A stretch of 34,912 bases of DNA from an uncultured Methanobrevibacter sp. (GCA_900314605.1 OMVX01000040.1:1-34912); one strand, 5' to 3'; positions 8,988 to 18,615 are shown, counted from the first letter of the stretch. Notes: generated by a model from the sequence alone, not told the origin. Numbers and translations are program-made.

Positions 8988-9035
8988 TGACATAATAATA
9001 TATAAATATTTCCAATAAAATAATGACAATATTAA
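8988..9035 (-). promoter_or_regulatory. Repeated promoter-like block, copy 2, upstream of the 8641 gene
   Basis: This matches the 8506-8552 block over about 47 positions. TTTATATA on the minus strand at 9006-8999 is a good archaeal TATA box, and TGACAT and a TGACAATATTAA tail flank it. A start near 8975 would give the 8641-8898 gene a leader of about 75 nt. The remainder of the 8899-9244 gap is AT-rich with nothing else recognisable. Confidence 0.45.
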
Positions 9036-9244
9036 CTACACATCTAATCCATTACAAATTAAGATTATCCTAAAAATAGATCAAATCAGCAAAAAAAATA
9101 TTAAAAAATTAATGATAAAAAAAGTTATAGAATAAAAATAAGTTTATAATTTCTATAATTTTAAAATAAGTAACAATAATAAATAAAAATAAAAATAGAA
9201 AGTAAATAAATAAAAAATAGGATTTAAAAGAAAATCAATCCACT

Positions 9245-9607
9245 TTATGTTTTTTTTGCATGTGGAATAAAACCAATTAAACTAAGTATAGAAGCAATAA
9301 AAAAGACAATTAACATAGTGAAATTAATTTTATAATAATAAAACACACCTATTAATATAATCCCAATACTCAGTACAATAGACAATAAAGCATCTGAACG
9401 ATTATACTGTGCCTCTGATCTGGAAGAAAAATAAACATAAACTAAAGCAATAAAAAAAACAGCAGTAAAAAACCTATAATCAGTAATATTTTTAAAAAAC
9501 AAGTATTCTAAAACTATAGAAATAAGAAGTATCATTGAAGATAAATAAATTAACATCTTTTGATAAATACTGTAACCTGGTTTAGTTCTAAATAATTCAT
9601 TAGCCAT
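9245..9607 (-). CDS. Small four-helix membrane protein (120 aa), paralogue of 34303-34701
   Basis: Four hydrophobic segments at about residues 18-38, 43-60, 72-89 and 92-112 predict an integral membrane protein with a short cytosolic N-terminus. It aligns with the protein at 34303-34701. Both have GYS..QK.LIY.SS at the start of helix 1, a charged stretch with SR.E or SDE after helix 2, and end in F-x-PHA followed by a short basic tail. The family and role are unknown. A GAGGT ribosome site supports the ATG. It lies at the edge of the accessory region, with its paralogue beyond the opposite edge. Confidence 0.7.
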   Translation of the reverse strand: MANELFRTKPGYSIYQKMLIYLSSMILLISIVLEYLFFKNITDYRFFTAVFFIALVYVYFSSRSEAQYNRSDALLSIVLSIGIILIGVFYYYKINFTMLIVFFIASILSLIGFIPHAKKT

Positions 9608-9680
9608 ATTTTAACCTCTAAACTTAAAAAAATAAAAATAATAATCTAATATTAATTCTATAAATAATATTATAAATCAT

Positions 9681-10190
9681 TTATTCTCTACTTTTATTAG
9701 AATAATAATCTTTAACTGATTTTGAATAATCATTTAATAATTGATAACGTTCTACATTAGAAAATTCTAATTTAAATAAATCAAATTCAGCAATATAAGC
9801 AGTATACTCTTCTATAAATTCATTAATACCCTCTTTATTTAATTTAGTAAATGATACAACATTGAATTTTTCAATCAAATTAAGTTTATAATCAACTAAT
9901 CTTAACTTACTTTCAAGAAGTTCATCTACTAAAAGGAGTATAAATTTGTAAATAGACTCTTGCCTAAAAATCTTATAAATATAGTTTGCAAACTCCTTAA
10001 AATCATTATATTCATCAACAATAATATATTCTGTTTCAAGAAAACTTAAAACATAGTTAATGTTTAATTCGATTAACTCAAAGCTTCCACTATCCCAGAA
10101 AATAAAAGGACCCTTAGATGAAGCTATTAATTGATTATTAATATTAATTAAATTACAAATAGACTCCCTATACTGATTAGCATAATTCAT
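9681..10190 (-). CDS. Hypothetical soluble protein (169 aa)
   Basis: I do not recognise the family. The protein is acidic, mostly helical, rich in Leu, Ile and Asn, and has no membrane segment. Motifs such as GPFIFWDSGSFELIELNINY and FNVVSFTKLNKEGINEFIEEYTAY are distinctive but not diagnostic. A GTGAT ribosome site precedes the ATG. It is upstream of the 9245-9607 membrane protein (73-bp gap, same strand) and the two may be co-transcribed. Its start lies 130 bp from repeat copy A, the left edge of the accessory region. Confidence 0.6.
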   Translation of the reverse strand: MNYANQYRESICNLININNQLIASSKGPFIFWDSGSFELIELNINYVLSFLETEYIIVDEYNDFKEFANYIYKIFRQESIYKFILLLVDELLESKLRLVDYKLNLIEKFNVVSFTKLNKEGINEFIEEYTAYIAEFDLFKLEFSNVERYQLLNDYSKSVKDYYSNKSRE

Positions 10191-10320
10191 ATTATCACAA
10201 TAAAAAAAGAATATGATGTTTTAAAAACTATGTTTAATAAATTTAAATATATTTTAAAAAATAAGATATATAAAAATTCCTACTTAATGTTAAAAATACT
10301 TATTTTACAAACAAATAAAC

Positions 10321-10357
10321 GTTTAATTTAATTCTTTAAACATCTATTTTACGAAAC
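10321..10357 (+). repeat. Dispersed 37-bp repeat, copy A
   Basis: It begins GTTTAATTTAATTCTTTAAA and ends ATTTTACGAAAC, identical over 37 bp to copies B and C. The first 21 bases contain the inverted pair GTTTAA/TTAAAC. The MATE pseudogene begins about 10 bp further on, in mid-gene, so this copy marks its 5' breakpoint. Confidence 0.85.
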
Positions 10358-10367
10358 AAAAAGAGCA

Positions 10368-11262
10368 ACACGGGCAGTGCTTTTAAGTTCAATTTAAATG
10401 TAATATTGGATCCCCTATTTATTTATACCTTTAATTTAGGAATGAAAGGTGCTGCACTATCAACAGTCTTATCTGTTTTAATTTCTTGTATAATAATGGC
10501 TTATTGGCTATGGATTAAAAAGGATAACTATCTTGAATTAACATATAAAAATTTAAAATTAGATTTTAATATTATAAAAGAAATTATTGCTCTTTCAATC
10601 CCTGCTACATAGAAACAACAGTAGTTGCAATATTAGCTTTTTACAAATTTATTTATTATACAAGTGTTTAATCATATATCAGTAGCAGTATTTACATCCT
10701 CAATGAAAATAGTTCAATTTACAACTATACCATTAAATGCTAATCAACAGCACTTTTAACAGTTGCAGGTGTTGCTTATGGTGCTAATAATTTTAATAAC
10801 TTAAAAACTGCACATTCTTATTCATTAGAATAGGTTTTCTATTAGCCATAATATCAGCTAGTATAATGATTATATTCTCATCACCTATTGCAACAATCTT
10901 TTGTTATTCCAGTAAAAGTATAGGATTAACACCTCAAATGCATCAACAATATGTATATTAAGTTTATATGTTATAGCAATTTCTCATGGGTTAATGTCAT
11001 CTTCACTATTTAAAGCAATTGGCAAAGGACCATATTGTTTAATACTCACTATTATAAGAGCACTTTTACTAGAGATAGTGTGCGCATATTTATTCTGTTT
11101 TATATTTGGATGGGGTTTAATTGGAATATATGCAGGTTTAAACTTCAGAGGTTTTTTAGATTCAGCAGTTTGATATATATGGACTAAAGTATTATTATTA
11201 ACAAATTAGAACATAAACATTTTAAAGAATATATTCATGAAAAGAGGACCCACAAGTAATTT
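10368..11262 (+). pseudogene. MATE efflux transporter, C-terminal half only, decayed
   Basis: Translation resumes directly after repeat A in the middle of a MATE protein: K-R-A-T, then ILDPLFIYTFNLGMKGAA. This aligns with the middle of the intact-frame MATE at 12388 (KRATIAIAVTAILNIILDPI). The match continues through several frames: LWIKKDNYLELTYKNLK, then FTSSMKIVQF, QLQVLLMV, then GLMSSSLFKAIGKGPY and FGWGLIGIYAGLNF. At least four frameshifts or stops interrupt it, and the first half of the protein is missing. It was a proton- or sodium-coupled drug/cation exporter with 12 helices. The longest open piece (10406-10612) is not a gene in its own right. The 3' part of this relic contains segments that the 12388 copy lacks. 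Confidence 0.8.
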
Positions 11263-11316
11263 TTACAAAATTTAATTCAAATTTAAATATTTAAGCAATT
11301 ATAGAAAAAATTTAAC

Positions 11317-12102
11317 TTAAATATTAAAAAATTCTTTAGTGTTTTTAGTAACTTGGTCTGCAAGTAGCTCACAATCAATATCCATTTCATAAGCTATTCT
11401 ATTTAAAATATGAGGCAAATATGTTGGTTCATTTCTATGTTTTTTAGGTTTAGGTTTTAAATCCCTAGGTATAAGAAATGGACCATCAGTTTCAATCATT
11501 AATCTCTCGGGAGGAATATTTTTTACAGCTTCTCTTAATTCATCACCACGACGTTCATCACATATCCAACCTGTAACACCTATATAACATCCTAGTGAAA
11601 GATAATCTTCAACTTCATATTTATCTCCTGTAAAACAATGAACTACAGATTTTTTCGCCACATCTGGAAATTGTCTAAGTATTTTCGAAAAATCAGAGTA
11701 TGATTCTCTATCATGTAGAAATACAGGCATTTGAAGTTTATCTGCTAATTCTTATTGATTTTTAAACCATTTTCTTTGAATATTTTGGGGTGAAAAGTTT
11801 CTATTATAATCAAGGCCACATTCACCAATTGCAACTACAGATTCGTTTTTTGCTAAATCTTCTAATATATTTAATGTATTTTCATCACAATTTTTAGCAT
11901 CATGAGGATGAACACCTGCTGTTGAATATAAAACACCAGGATATTTAGATGCAAACTCAGATGCTTCAATACTTGATTTAATACTAGATACTGTGATAAT
12001 TGCTTTTTCAACACCCCCTTTAACCCCATTTTTTATAATATCTTGCCTATCTTTATTATAGGATTTGTGCATTAAATTTAATCCAATGTCTATAAGTTTC
12101 AT
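11317..12102 (-). pseudogene. tatD: TatD-family metal-dependent hydrolase, broken by one stop codon
   Basis: The two halves are in the same frame and together give 261 residues, the usual length of TatD (260 in E. coli). Family motifs are present: DIGLNLMHKSYNKDR, STAGVHPHD, AIGECGLDYNRNFS, PVFLHDRES, VHCFTG, IGVTGWICDERRG, IETDGPFLIPRDL and RRNEP-like HRNEPTYLPHIL. A single TAA at 11752-11754 follows WFKNQ. TatD of E. coli has Leu at this position (FVAQL), and TTA to TAA is one base change. TatD proteins are two-metal nucleases with 3'-5' exonuclease activity. All other catalytic motifs remain, so the break looks recent. A GTGAG site precedes the ATG. It is divergent from the MATE gene at 12388. 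Confidence 0.85.
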
Positions 12103-12387
12103 AATCTCACATTACCATTACTGCAAATATTTAATTTTTAAATCTAATATATACGAGTAATAAAATTAATATAATTTTAAATATTGTTCAATTTATATAA
12201 ATAAGTATTAAATGTTTATTTGCGTATAAATATTTAATAAAATATTATAATGCTTATAAAAATTATTTTACCTTATTATAATTATTATTAAGATTTATAT
12301 AATATAATTTAATTAAATAAATATATAATTGATTTGAAAATTTATTGTTATTATAAAAATTAATGAAATTTAATTGGGTTAAGTTAA

Positions 12388-13488
12388 ATGAGTGATAATA
12401 AAATTAATAAAAGAAATATTGAAATGATTACAGGAGATCCTAAAAAGGCTATTATAAAATTAAGTATCCCTATGATGCTTTCTATGTTTTTAATTATGTT
12501 GTATAATATAGCAGACAGTGTATGGGTAGTTGGATTAGGTCCAGATGCACTTGCAGCTTTAGGATTTATAACTCCTCTATTTGTGGTACTTGTAGGCCTT
12601 GGAAATGGTATAGGTGCTGGAGCAAACTCATTAATTGCAAGATTCATCGGAGCTAATAATCATAAAAAAGCAAACAATGCAGGATTTCATGCTATACTAT
12701 TATGTATAGTTATTTCAATTGTATCTACTCTATTAATAATAGGATTTATGAAACCTATTTTAATAATGATGGGTGTAGGCCATACAATCAAATATGCAAT
12801 GGATTATAGTCATATCATATTTTCATTCTTAATAATATTTGTTTATGCAGGTGTTGCATCAGCAATATTTAGATCTGAAGGAGATATGAAAAGAGCAACA
12901 ATTGCAATTGCTGTTACAGCTATTTTAAATATTATACTAGACCCCATATTTATTTATTTTTTACATTTTGGAATTAGTGGAGTTGCTTGGGCAACTGTAA
13001 TATCTGCTAGTATTTCATCAATTATAATGACATATTGGATATGGGGAAAAAAAGACCTTTATCTTGACTTATCACCTAAAAACTTCTCATATTCTAGTAA
13101 ATTAATAATAGAAAATTTACAGGTAGCAATTCCATCTACAGTTGAATGTCTTATATTTTCAGCATTAATTATAATTATTAATTATTTACTTTTTTTTGTT
13201 TCAGATACAAATGGAGTTGCAGTATATACTGCATCTATGAGGATAGTGCAAATTGCTATTATACCATTAACGGGTATAGGAACTGCAGTTTTAACAACTG
13301 CAGGTGTTGCATATGGTGCACGTAATCCTGAAAACCTAAAAACCGCCCATACTTTTTCCATAAAATTAAGTTTTCTTTTTGCAATAATAATTGGGGCAAT
13401 AATGATAATATTATCTAAACCGATATCTTCCATATTTAGTTATACTGATGCAAGTTCTCATTTGGCACCACAAATTTCACTTATTTAA
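12388..13488 (+). CDS. MATE family efflux transporter, C-terminally truncated
   Basis: The 366-residue membrane protein starts with MITGDPKKAIIKLSIPMMLSMF-type sequence and has PDALAALGFITPLFVVLVGLGNGIGAGANSLIARFIG, both typical of MATE exporters that use H+ or Na+ gradients to expel cationic compounds. About ten helices are present. Normal MATE proteins have about 450 residues and twelve helices. The frame ends at APQISLI shortly after helix 10, and the related relic at 10368-11262 shows the missing ending (GLMSSSLFKAIGKG and onward). The next MATE gene begins 60 bp later, so a deletion may have removed this tail. It may be non-functional. A GGGTT stretch precedes the ATG. The 12103-12387 gap is the divergent promoter region. 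Confidence 0.8.
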   Translation: MSDNKINKRNIEMITGDPKKAIIKLSIPMMLSMFLIMLYNIADSVWVVGLGPDALAALGFITPLFVVLVGLGNGIGAGANSLIARFIGANNHKKANNAGFHAILLCIVISIVSTLLIIGFMKPILIMMGVGHTIKYAMDYSHIIFSFLIIFVYAGVASAIFRSEGDMKRATIAIAVTAILNIILDPIFIYFLHFGISGVAWATVISASISSIIMTYWIWGKKDLYLDLSPKNFSYSSKLIIENLQVAIPSTVECLIFSALIIIINYLLFFVSDTNGVAVYTASMRIVQIAIIPLTGIGTAVLTTAGVAYGARNPENLKTAHTFSIKLSFLFAIIIGAIMIILSKPISSIFSYTDASSHLAPQISLI

Positions 13489-13548
13489 TTATATTATTCA
13501 CATTATTTTATATCCTAAAAATAGGATTAAAGTATATTGGTGTGGAAA

Positions 13549-15270
13549 ATGATTTATGAAAGAGATTATGAATTTTTAAAAAATAAATTTAATGAAATTT
13601 TGGTTCCTACCATATTAATGGCAATGTCTGATAAGGTTTGTCAACTGGTAGATATATTTATTATAAGTTTTGTACTTACATCATCTGCTTTAAGTATTTT
13701 TGGACTTGTACTCCCATTGAATTATTATAATGGATTATTTTATGTAATTTTTGGTATTGGAGGTAACCTAATGGCTGTAAGGGCTAAAAGTAAATTCAAA
13801 GATGAGGAATCCAATTTATATTTCACTGTAGCCATATTGTCTGCAATTTTCATATCTTCACTCTTTGTATTCTTCATTTTTACATTCTCTGGTCCTGTAT
13901 TGAATAATTTTTTGACAGCCGATTTAATTCAACCTACTCAAACCTTTCTTTATTCAGTATGTTTGTCTTATCCATGTATTTGTTATATACAGGTTTTATC
14001 TAACTTTGCAAGGGCAGACGGATTTCCAAAATTGACTTTTTATACTTTTCTTATTGCCAATATATTGAACCTTCTACTGGATATAGTATTTCTAATATTT
14101 TTAAATATGGGTTTAGTAGGAGCAGGATTAAGTACTACAATAGGTTTTTTTATAGGGGCATTATTCATGACCGTCATACTTAGAAGAAACAATTTCTCAT
14201 ATAATTTAGTAAGTGTAAATAAGTTAAATCTTAAAAAAGTCCTTACATTGATTAAAAATATTGTATTAAATACTCCCGAAATTATTGGAAAAACGTTTGT
14301 TTCTACACAGATTTTAATAATAAACGGATTATTATTAACATACGATGGTCCAGTAGGTCTTATTGCCTATACGATTTATGATAACAGTGAAACTATAGTA
14401 TATATGTTTTTATCAGGTATTTCAAAGACGATAACCCCAATAATTGCCTTGTTTTATAAAGAAGATGATTTTGATGCAGTGGACTTTGTTGCAAAACATG
14501 GGTTGAAACTTTTACTGATTTTGGTCATACCATTCGGTATTGTCTTCATGACTATGCCAGAAATTATATTGACACTTTTCAGTGTTAAAGATCCCCTACA
14601 GGCGGAATATATTTCATTCATAATTAAAATTACTTCAATAGGTTTAATGGGACGTTGTATAATATTATTTACATCATATTATGCTCAGGCGGTTCAATTC
14701 AATAAAATTGCAGGGACTTTAAGATTTTTACAGGAATTTATCATCCCTATAGGAGGTTCCCTATTATTCTTAATGTTTATTGGATCATTCGGAATTTGGT
14801 TAGCAATCCTTCTATCTGAAATATTACCACTTCTTATCTATGTAATTTATGTAAAATATAAACAGAAAAAGGATAAAAAAATTAAAGGATATTTCCTTCT
14901 TGAAGAGGATGATGGAGTACACTTAACCCTTAAAAAAGATGAAATTAATGAAACTGTCCCTAAAATTTTTAATAATCTAAATCAATATAATTCTACACAT
15001 ATAGATAAAATTAAAAGTTCAATAATTTCTTTAAGTCAGAACATATTTGATGTACAGAAAAACATTGATGAGATTGACGTTTTTGCAAGATTTCATGAGG
15101 ATAAAATTTCACTCATCCTTACAGATGATGGAGCGATATATAATCCAATAGAAAATAATGATACTAATATTCAAAAAGACTATATGAAACAAATAAATGA
15201 GTTAAATGGAAATACAACTTATAATAAAGTTTTAGGATTTAATAGAACTGGATTAGAATTTGCTTTATAA
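13549..15270 (+). CDS. MATE-like transporter with C-terminal HATPase-like domain
   Basis: The protein has 573 residues from the ATG at 13549, which has GGTG about 6 nt upstream; the frame opens at a TTG at 13537, which I reject. Residues 1-440 form a 12-helix MATE/MOP-type transporter (LVPTILMAMSDKVCQLVDIFIISF; LPLNYYNGLFYVIFGIGGNLMAVR). After the last helix comes a cytosolic tail of about 130 residues. The tail shows a helix with N (SIISLSQNIFDVQKN), a strand-turn DKISLILTDDGAIYNPIE and an ending YNKVLGFNRTGLEF. This order resembles the N and G1 boxes and C-terminal strand of RsbW/SpoIIAB-type HATPase_c domains, but the second glycine-rich box is not obvious. The function is inferred: an exporter with a sensory or ATP-binding-like tail. 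It follows the truncated MATE gene closely on the same strand. Confidence 0.75.
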   Translation: MIYERDYEFLKNKFNEILVPTILMAMSDKVCQLVDIFIISFVLTSSALSIFGLVLPLNYYNGLFYVIFGIGGNLMAVRAKSKFKDEESNLYFTVAILSAIFISSLFVFFIFTFSGPVLNNFLTADLIQPTQTFLYSVCLSYPCICYIQVLSNFARADGFPKLTFYTFLIANILNLLLDIVFLIFLNMGLVGAGLSTTIGFFIGALFMTVILRRNNFSYNLVSVNKLNLKKVLTLIKNIVLNTPEIIGKTFVSTQILIINGLLLTYDGPVGLIAYTIYDNSETIVYMFLSGISKTITPIIALFYKEDDFDAVDFVAKHGLKLLLILVIPFGIVFMTMPEIILTLFSVKDPLQAEYISFIIKITSIGLMGRCIILFTSYYAQAVQFNKIAGTLRFLQEFIIPIGGSLLFLMFIGSFGIWLAILLSEILPLLIYVIYVKYKQKKDKKIKGYFLLEEDDGVHLTLKKDEINETVPKIFNNLNQYNSTHIDKIKSSIISLSQNIFDVQKNIDEIDVFARFHEDKISLILTDDGAIYNPIENNDTNIQKDYMKQINELNGNTTYNKVLGFNRTGLEFAL

Positions 15271-15354
15271 ACATTGAAATTATAAATCATTCTATAATAT
15301 GATATACTCAAGCTAAAATGTTATTAAATACAGTAAAGATTAAATAAATTTAAT

Positions 15355-15532
15355 ATTTTTAAGTCAATATTCATCAGTTAAGTCTAATTGAAGATGTATG
15401 GAGAATAATTAAAACAATATTAATGGTATATAGTGAGTATTAATTGAATTGTTTGAAACTAAATATTATGAAAAAATTGTCTCAAAAACATTTTATGAAA
15501 ATTATTTAGACCAATTTGGTATCAATTTTTAG
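15355..15532 (+). pseudogene. Transposase remnant, IS630-like C-terminal end
   Basis: Two neighbouring frames together read SLIEDVWRIIKTI (a degraded form of the N-x-IE-x-VW motif around the last catalytic Glu of IS630/DDE transposases), then IELFETKYYEKIVSKTFYENYLDQFG and a TAG stop at 15530-15532. Frameshifts and stops separate the parts and nothing upstream of the catalytic Glu region survives. No terminal repeats were identified. The remainder of 15271-15637 is AT-rich with no gene. Confidence 0.65.
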
Positions 15533-15637
15533 AGAAAAACTATATTATAAAAATAAATGTTGAAATTGGAATCTATGCATGATTAGAAGATCTGAAAACA
15601 TTATCGATTTTATGCTTAACAATTTCATGATTGTATC

Positions 15638-16502
15638 TCAACTTGGACCTAAATATTTCCTTGGGTCAAATACTGATGGTTCACTGTTAAAAATTCTTCT
15701 TATTTCTCCAGTCATAGCTAAACGTAAGTCTGTATCAACATTGATTTTTGTTACTCCTTCTTGTCCAGCTTTTCTTAAAATATCATCAGGAACACCCTTT
15801 GCTCCAAGAATATCTCCACCATTATTGTTACACATTTCGACAAGTTTAGGAATAACTGATGATGCACCATGAAGAACAATAGGAGTATCAGGTAATTTTT
15901 CTTTAACATTTTTTAAAATATCAAATCTTAATTTTGCATCTCCTTTAAATTTATATGCACCATGACTGGTTCCAATTGCAATCGCCAATGAATCACATCC
16001 TGTTTTTTGAACAAATTCATAAGCCTGTGTAGGATCTGTATATTTTGCATTGTCCTCTGTTACATTAACTTCATCTTCTACTCCTGCCAAAGTTCCAAGT
16101 TCAGCCTCTACAACAACACTTTTAGAATGAGCATAATCGACTACTTTTTTGGTTATTTCAACATTCTTTTCAAATGGGTATTTAGAAGCATCAATCATTA
16201 CTGATGTAAAACCTGAATCAACACAGTTTTTACAAGTTTCGAAATCTAAACCATGGTCTAAATGTAATGCTATTGGAATGTCTGTAGTTTCAACAGCAGC
16301 TTCAACCATCTTGATTAAATAATCTATTTTAGCATAATTAATAGCACTAGGAGATGCTTGTAAGATAACAGGTGATTGTCGTTCATTTGCAGCATCCGTA
16401 ATTCCTTGTACAAATTCCATATTATTGATATTGAAAGCCCCTATTGCATATTTATTTTTCATAGCTTTTTTCAAACATTTTTTCTGTAGTTACTAATGGC
16501 AT
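15638..16502 (-). pseudogene. fba: Class II fructose-bisphosphate aldolase with one frameshift near the start
   Basis: The gene reads MPLVTTEKMFEKA, then KNKYAIGAFNINN, once one extra base is removed from the six-A run (minus strand; 16466-16471). That gives 287 residues, a normal class II aldolase length. The enzyme cleaves fructose-1,6-bisphosphate to DHAP and glyceraldehyde-3-phosphate with a zinc ion. Visible motifs are HLDHG (catalytic Asp about 82, metal His 83), VEAELGTLAG, GTSHGAYKF, LHGASSV and KINVDTDLR. The ATG at 16502 has a strong GAGTGATT site. The uncorrected frame could only start at an internal TTG without such a site. Bacterial-type class II aldolase is unusual in methanogens, so transfer is likely. 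The break could be a real mutation, a slippage switch or a sequencing error. Confidence 0.8.
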
Positions 16503-16772
16503 AATAATCACTCTTTAAAATTTATTGTATACATTTAATATATTTGGAGAGGGTCTGAATTTATTCAAATAAAATTCAAGATAATTATTTATTTTTATTA
16601 TTTATCATATCCATATTGGATAGTTTGTAAAAATACAATTCAAATTAATTTTTTTAATAAAAAAAAAATTTATTAAAATCGATGAATCTAAATAATATGT
16701 GTTATATATATTTATTTGAAAATAAAAATCAAACACTGATTAAATTTAGATATTAAAAACCCAATTTATTTT

Positions 16773-16809
16773 GTTTAATTTAATTCTTTAAACATCTATT
16801 TTACGAAAC
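16773..16809 (+). repeat. Dispersed 37-bp repeat, copy B
   Basis: It is identical over 37 bp to copies A and C. It lies between the aldolase start and the end of the gene at 17004, inside a 500-bp gene-free stretch (16503-17003) that is otherwise plain AT-rich sequence. Confidence 0.85.
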
Positions 16810-17003
16810 GCAAAACAATTATAAATATTAGATTTAATAAACCTTATCAGAAATTAACACACATTTTTTTTATTATACCTGATTTATAATTTTATTTTCT
16901 ATTAAATTGATTATTATTAATTTATATTTAATAGTTAATATATTGTTCAATATTTTTTTTTACTGACTATATTATTTCCAGTTAGATTGTTTAATAGTGT
17001 TAT

Positions 17004-18377
17004 CTAATTATCCAATTCATCAATTTTTTCTTTAAGGTAGTCTAACTCCTGATATATTGGCCTTAAATCACCATCATATCGATTAAGAAGAGAATTAATT
17101 AAATTGATACGTTCATATAATTCATTTAGAGAATATTCTTTATATAAATGATCATTAAGTGATGAAAATGCATGTCCCATATTAAATATATCATCACATC
17201 CTTTTACTCCCCAAAAAGCATATTCACCTGGATTTAAATGGAAAAGTAGCGAAATTTTATCATCTGCAGAGAATCCTGTAACTTTTTCACTTACTGACCT
17301 AACAATACTATAAGCTACATAAGTATGTGCATTTATTCCTCCATTAAACATTTCACTAATTCTACAACCTTTTAATATCAAAGCGTCAGAATCTAAAATT
17401 GCAGATGCATGTTCTTTAGAAAGTTTTCTAAGATTAGCAGCAGCCATCTTAGGACCTTTTTTTGAAACTTTAAATCTATTTTCTTGTTTAAAATTATTTA
17501 ATACTGGTGATATACTCCTATTAATATCTTCAAATGATGCATCATTACCAAAGCATCCATTTTTTGGAATCAGAGTTATATTAATATCATAATCGGTCAG
17601 TAATTTTTCAATAACTAAAAGATCAAAATAGGACTCAATAATATCATCAGTCATCCATACGAGATTAAAATCATTTTTAGATTTAATTGAATCAAGTAAT
17701 TGATTAAAATCAAAAATTGGAAAATTTCTAGAATTATATTCATTAATAAGCCTATCGAAATATATTTCTGAAGCTTCTTTTAAATCATAATCCATCAAAT
17801 CTCCCATTGGAATACCATCATTTTCATGATCTGATGCTGCAGCTGTTGCTCCTTTCAAATCAAGGCCAGACAAACCACTTATTATAGAAATTTTAAGAAT
17901 TTCTTCAATTGAAAAATCCATAGATATAATCTTATTAATAACCAAAGGCATAATCTTATGTGCGAAATCATTAAATTTTTTTGCTGTTGAAAAGTTCTCA
18001 CCTAATTCACCTGTTAATGTAAATACAGATATTCTCCTAAGAACATCAACAACTTCCTGATTAAATATCTTATTTTCATCACCACAGACTTCCAGTAATA
18101 TTTTAAAGTTTTTAATACCATAATCTACAGCATCATCAATTAAATCTTCATCAATCCAACTACTTTCAAATTGCTCCTTAAGCATATTTCCAATCCACTC
18201 ATCAAAAGATAAATTAGTGAAAAATAGGGTTTTATTACCATTTAACTTTTCAAGAGCAGTGAAAGATTCGGGATTAAAAGACTTATCAAATAAGACAAAA
18301 CAAGAATCTGTATGATATTGGCATAGAAAATCATCTAAGTGTTCAGAAGCAAAATCTTTTGTAAGAATTTTCAACAT
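17004..18377 (-). CDS. ARMT1/DUF89-like protein (457 aa)
   Basis: The C-terminal half carries a block reminiscent of DUF89/ARMT1-type damage-control phosphatases: KVSKKGPKMAAANLRKLS, then SDALILKGCRISEMFNGGIN, then VRSVSEKVTGFS and PGEYAFWGVKG, with an earlier GCFGNDASFEDI. In that family, metal-binding Asp and Asn residues hydrolyse phosphate from damaged or side-product metabolites. The N-terminal half is helical and acidic and not recognised. There is no membrane segment. A GGTGA ribosome site gives the start. It is a single gene bounded by repeat copies B and C. The family call rests on motif order only; a role in sugar or nucleotide clean-up is inference. Confidence 0.5.
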   Translation of the reverse strand: MLKILTKDFASEHLDDFLCQYHTDSCFVLFDKSFNPESFTALEKLNGNKTLFFTNLSFDEWIGNMLKEQFESSWIDEDLIDDAVDYGIKNFKILLEVCGDENKIFNQEVVDVLRRISVFTLTGELGENFSTAKKFNDFAHKIMPLVINKIISMDFSIEEILKISIISGLSGLDLKGATAAASDHENDGIPMGDLMDYDLKEASEIYFDRLINEYNSRNFPIFDFNQLLDSIKSKNDFNLVWMTDDIIESYFDLLVIEKLLTDYDINITLIPKNGCFGNDASFEDINRSISPVLNNFKQENRFKVSKKGPKMAAANLRKLSKEHASAILDSDALILKGCRISEMFNGGINAHTYVAYSIVRSVSEKVTGFSADDKISLLFHLNPGEYAFWGVKGCDDIFNMGHAFSSLNDHLYKEYSLNELYERINLINSLLNRYDGDLRPIYQELDYLKEKIDELDN

Positions 18378-18447
18378 ATATTTTCACCTTTAATTATAAT
18401 AATTAAAAAAAAAAACTATTTTATAAAAGAAACTAATTATAAAGTAT

Positions 18448-18561
18448 TTAAAGAGTGTCCAGCAAATTAGTGTTTATTTACATAATATATTCTTATTATG
18501 ATAACAAAGAATTGTTTGATTTTTATAAAAAATAAATTTTATAATTTTGACAAACACCCTA
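18448..18561. mobile_element. Possible MITE-like relic with weak inverted ends
   Basis: The left end reads GAGTGTCCAGCAAATTA. The right end, read inward, is GGGTGTTTGTCAAAATTA. They match at about 10 of 14 leading positions. No coding sequence lies inside and no clear target duplication was found. Length (114 bp) and position next to two clear MITEs support a relic. Confidence 0.3.
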
Positions 18562-18615
18562 AAATACACTTATTTATATATTCTTAACAATATTAATAAA
18601 TATTACCAATTATAC

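Noticed and set aside
10406-10612. A stand-alone 68-residue membrane gene
   Set aside because: It is one open piece of the longer MATE relic, with homology continuing on both sides in other frames.
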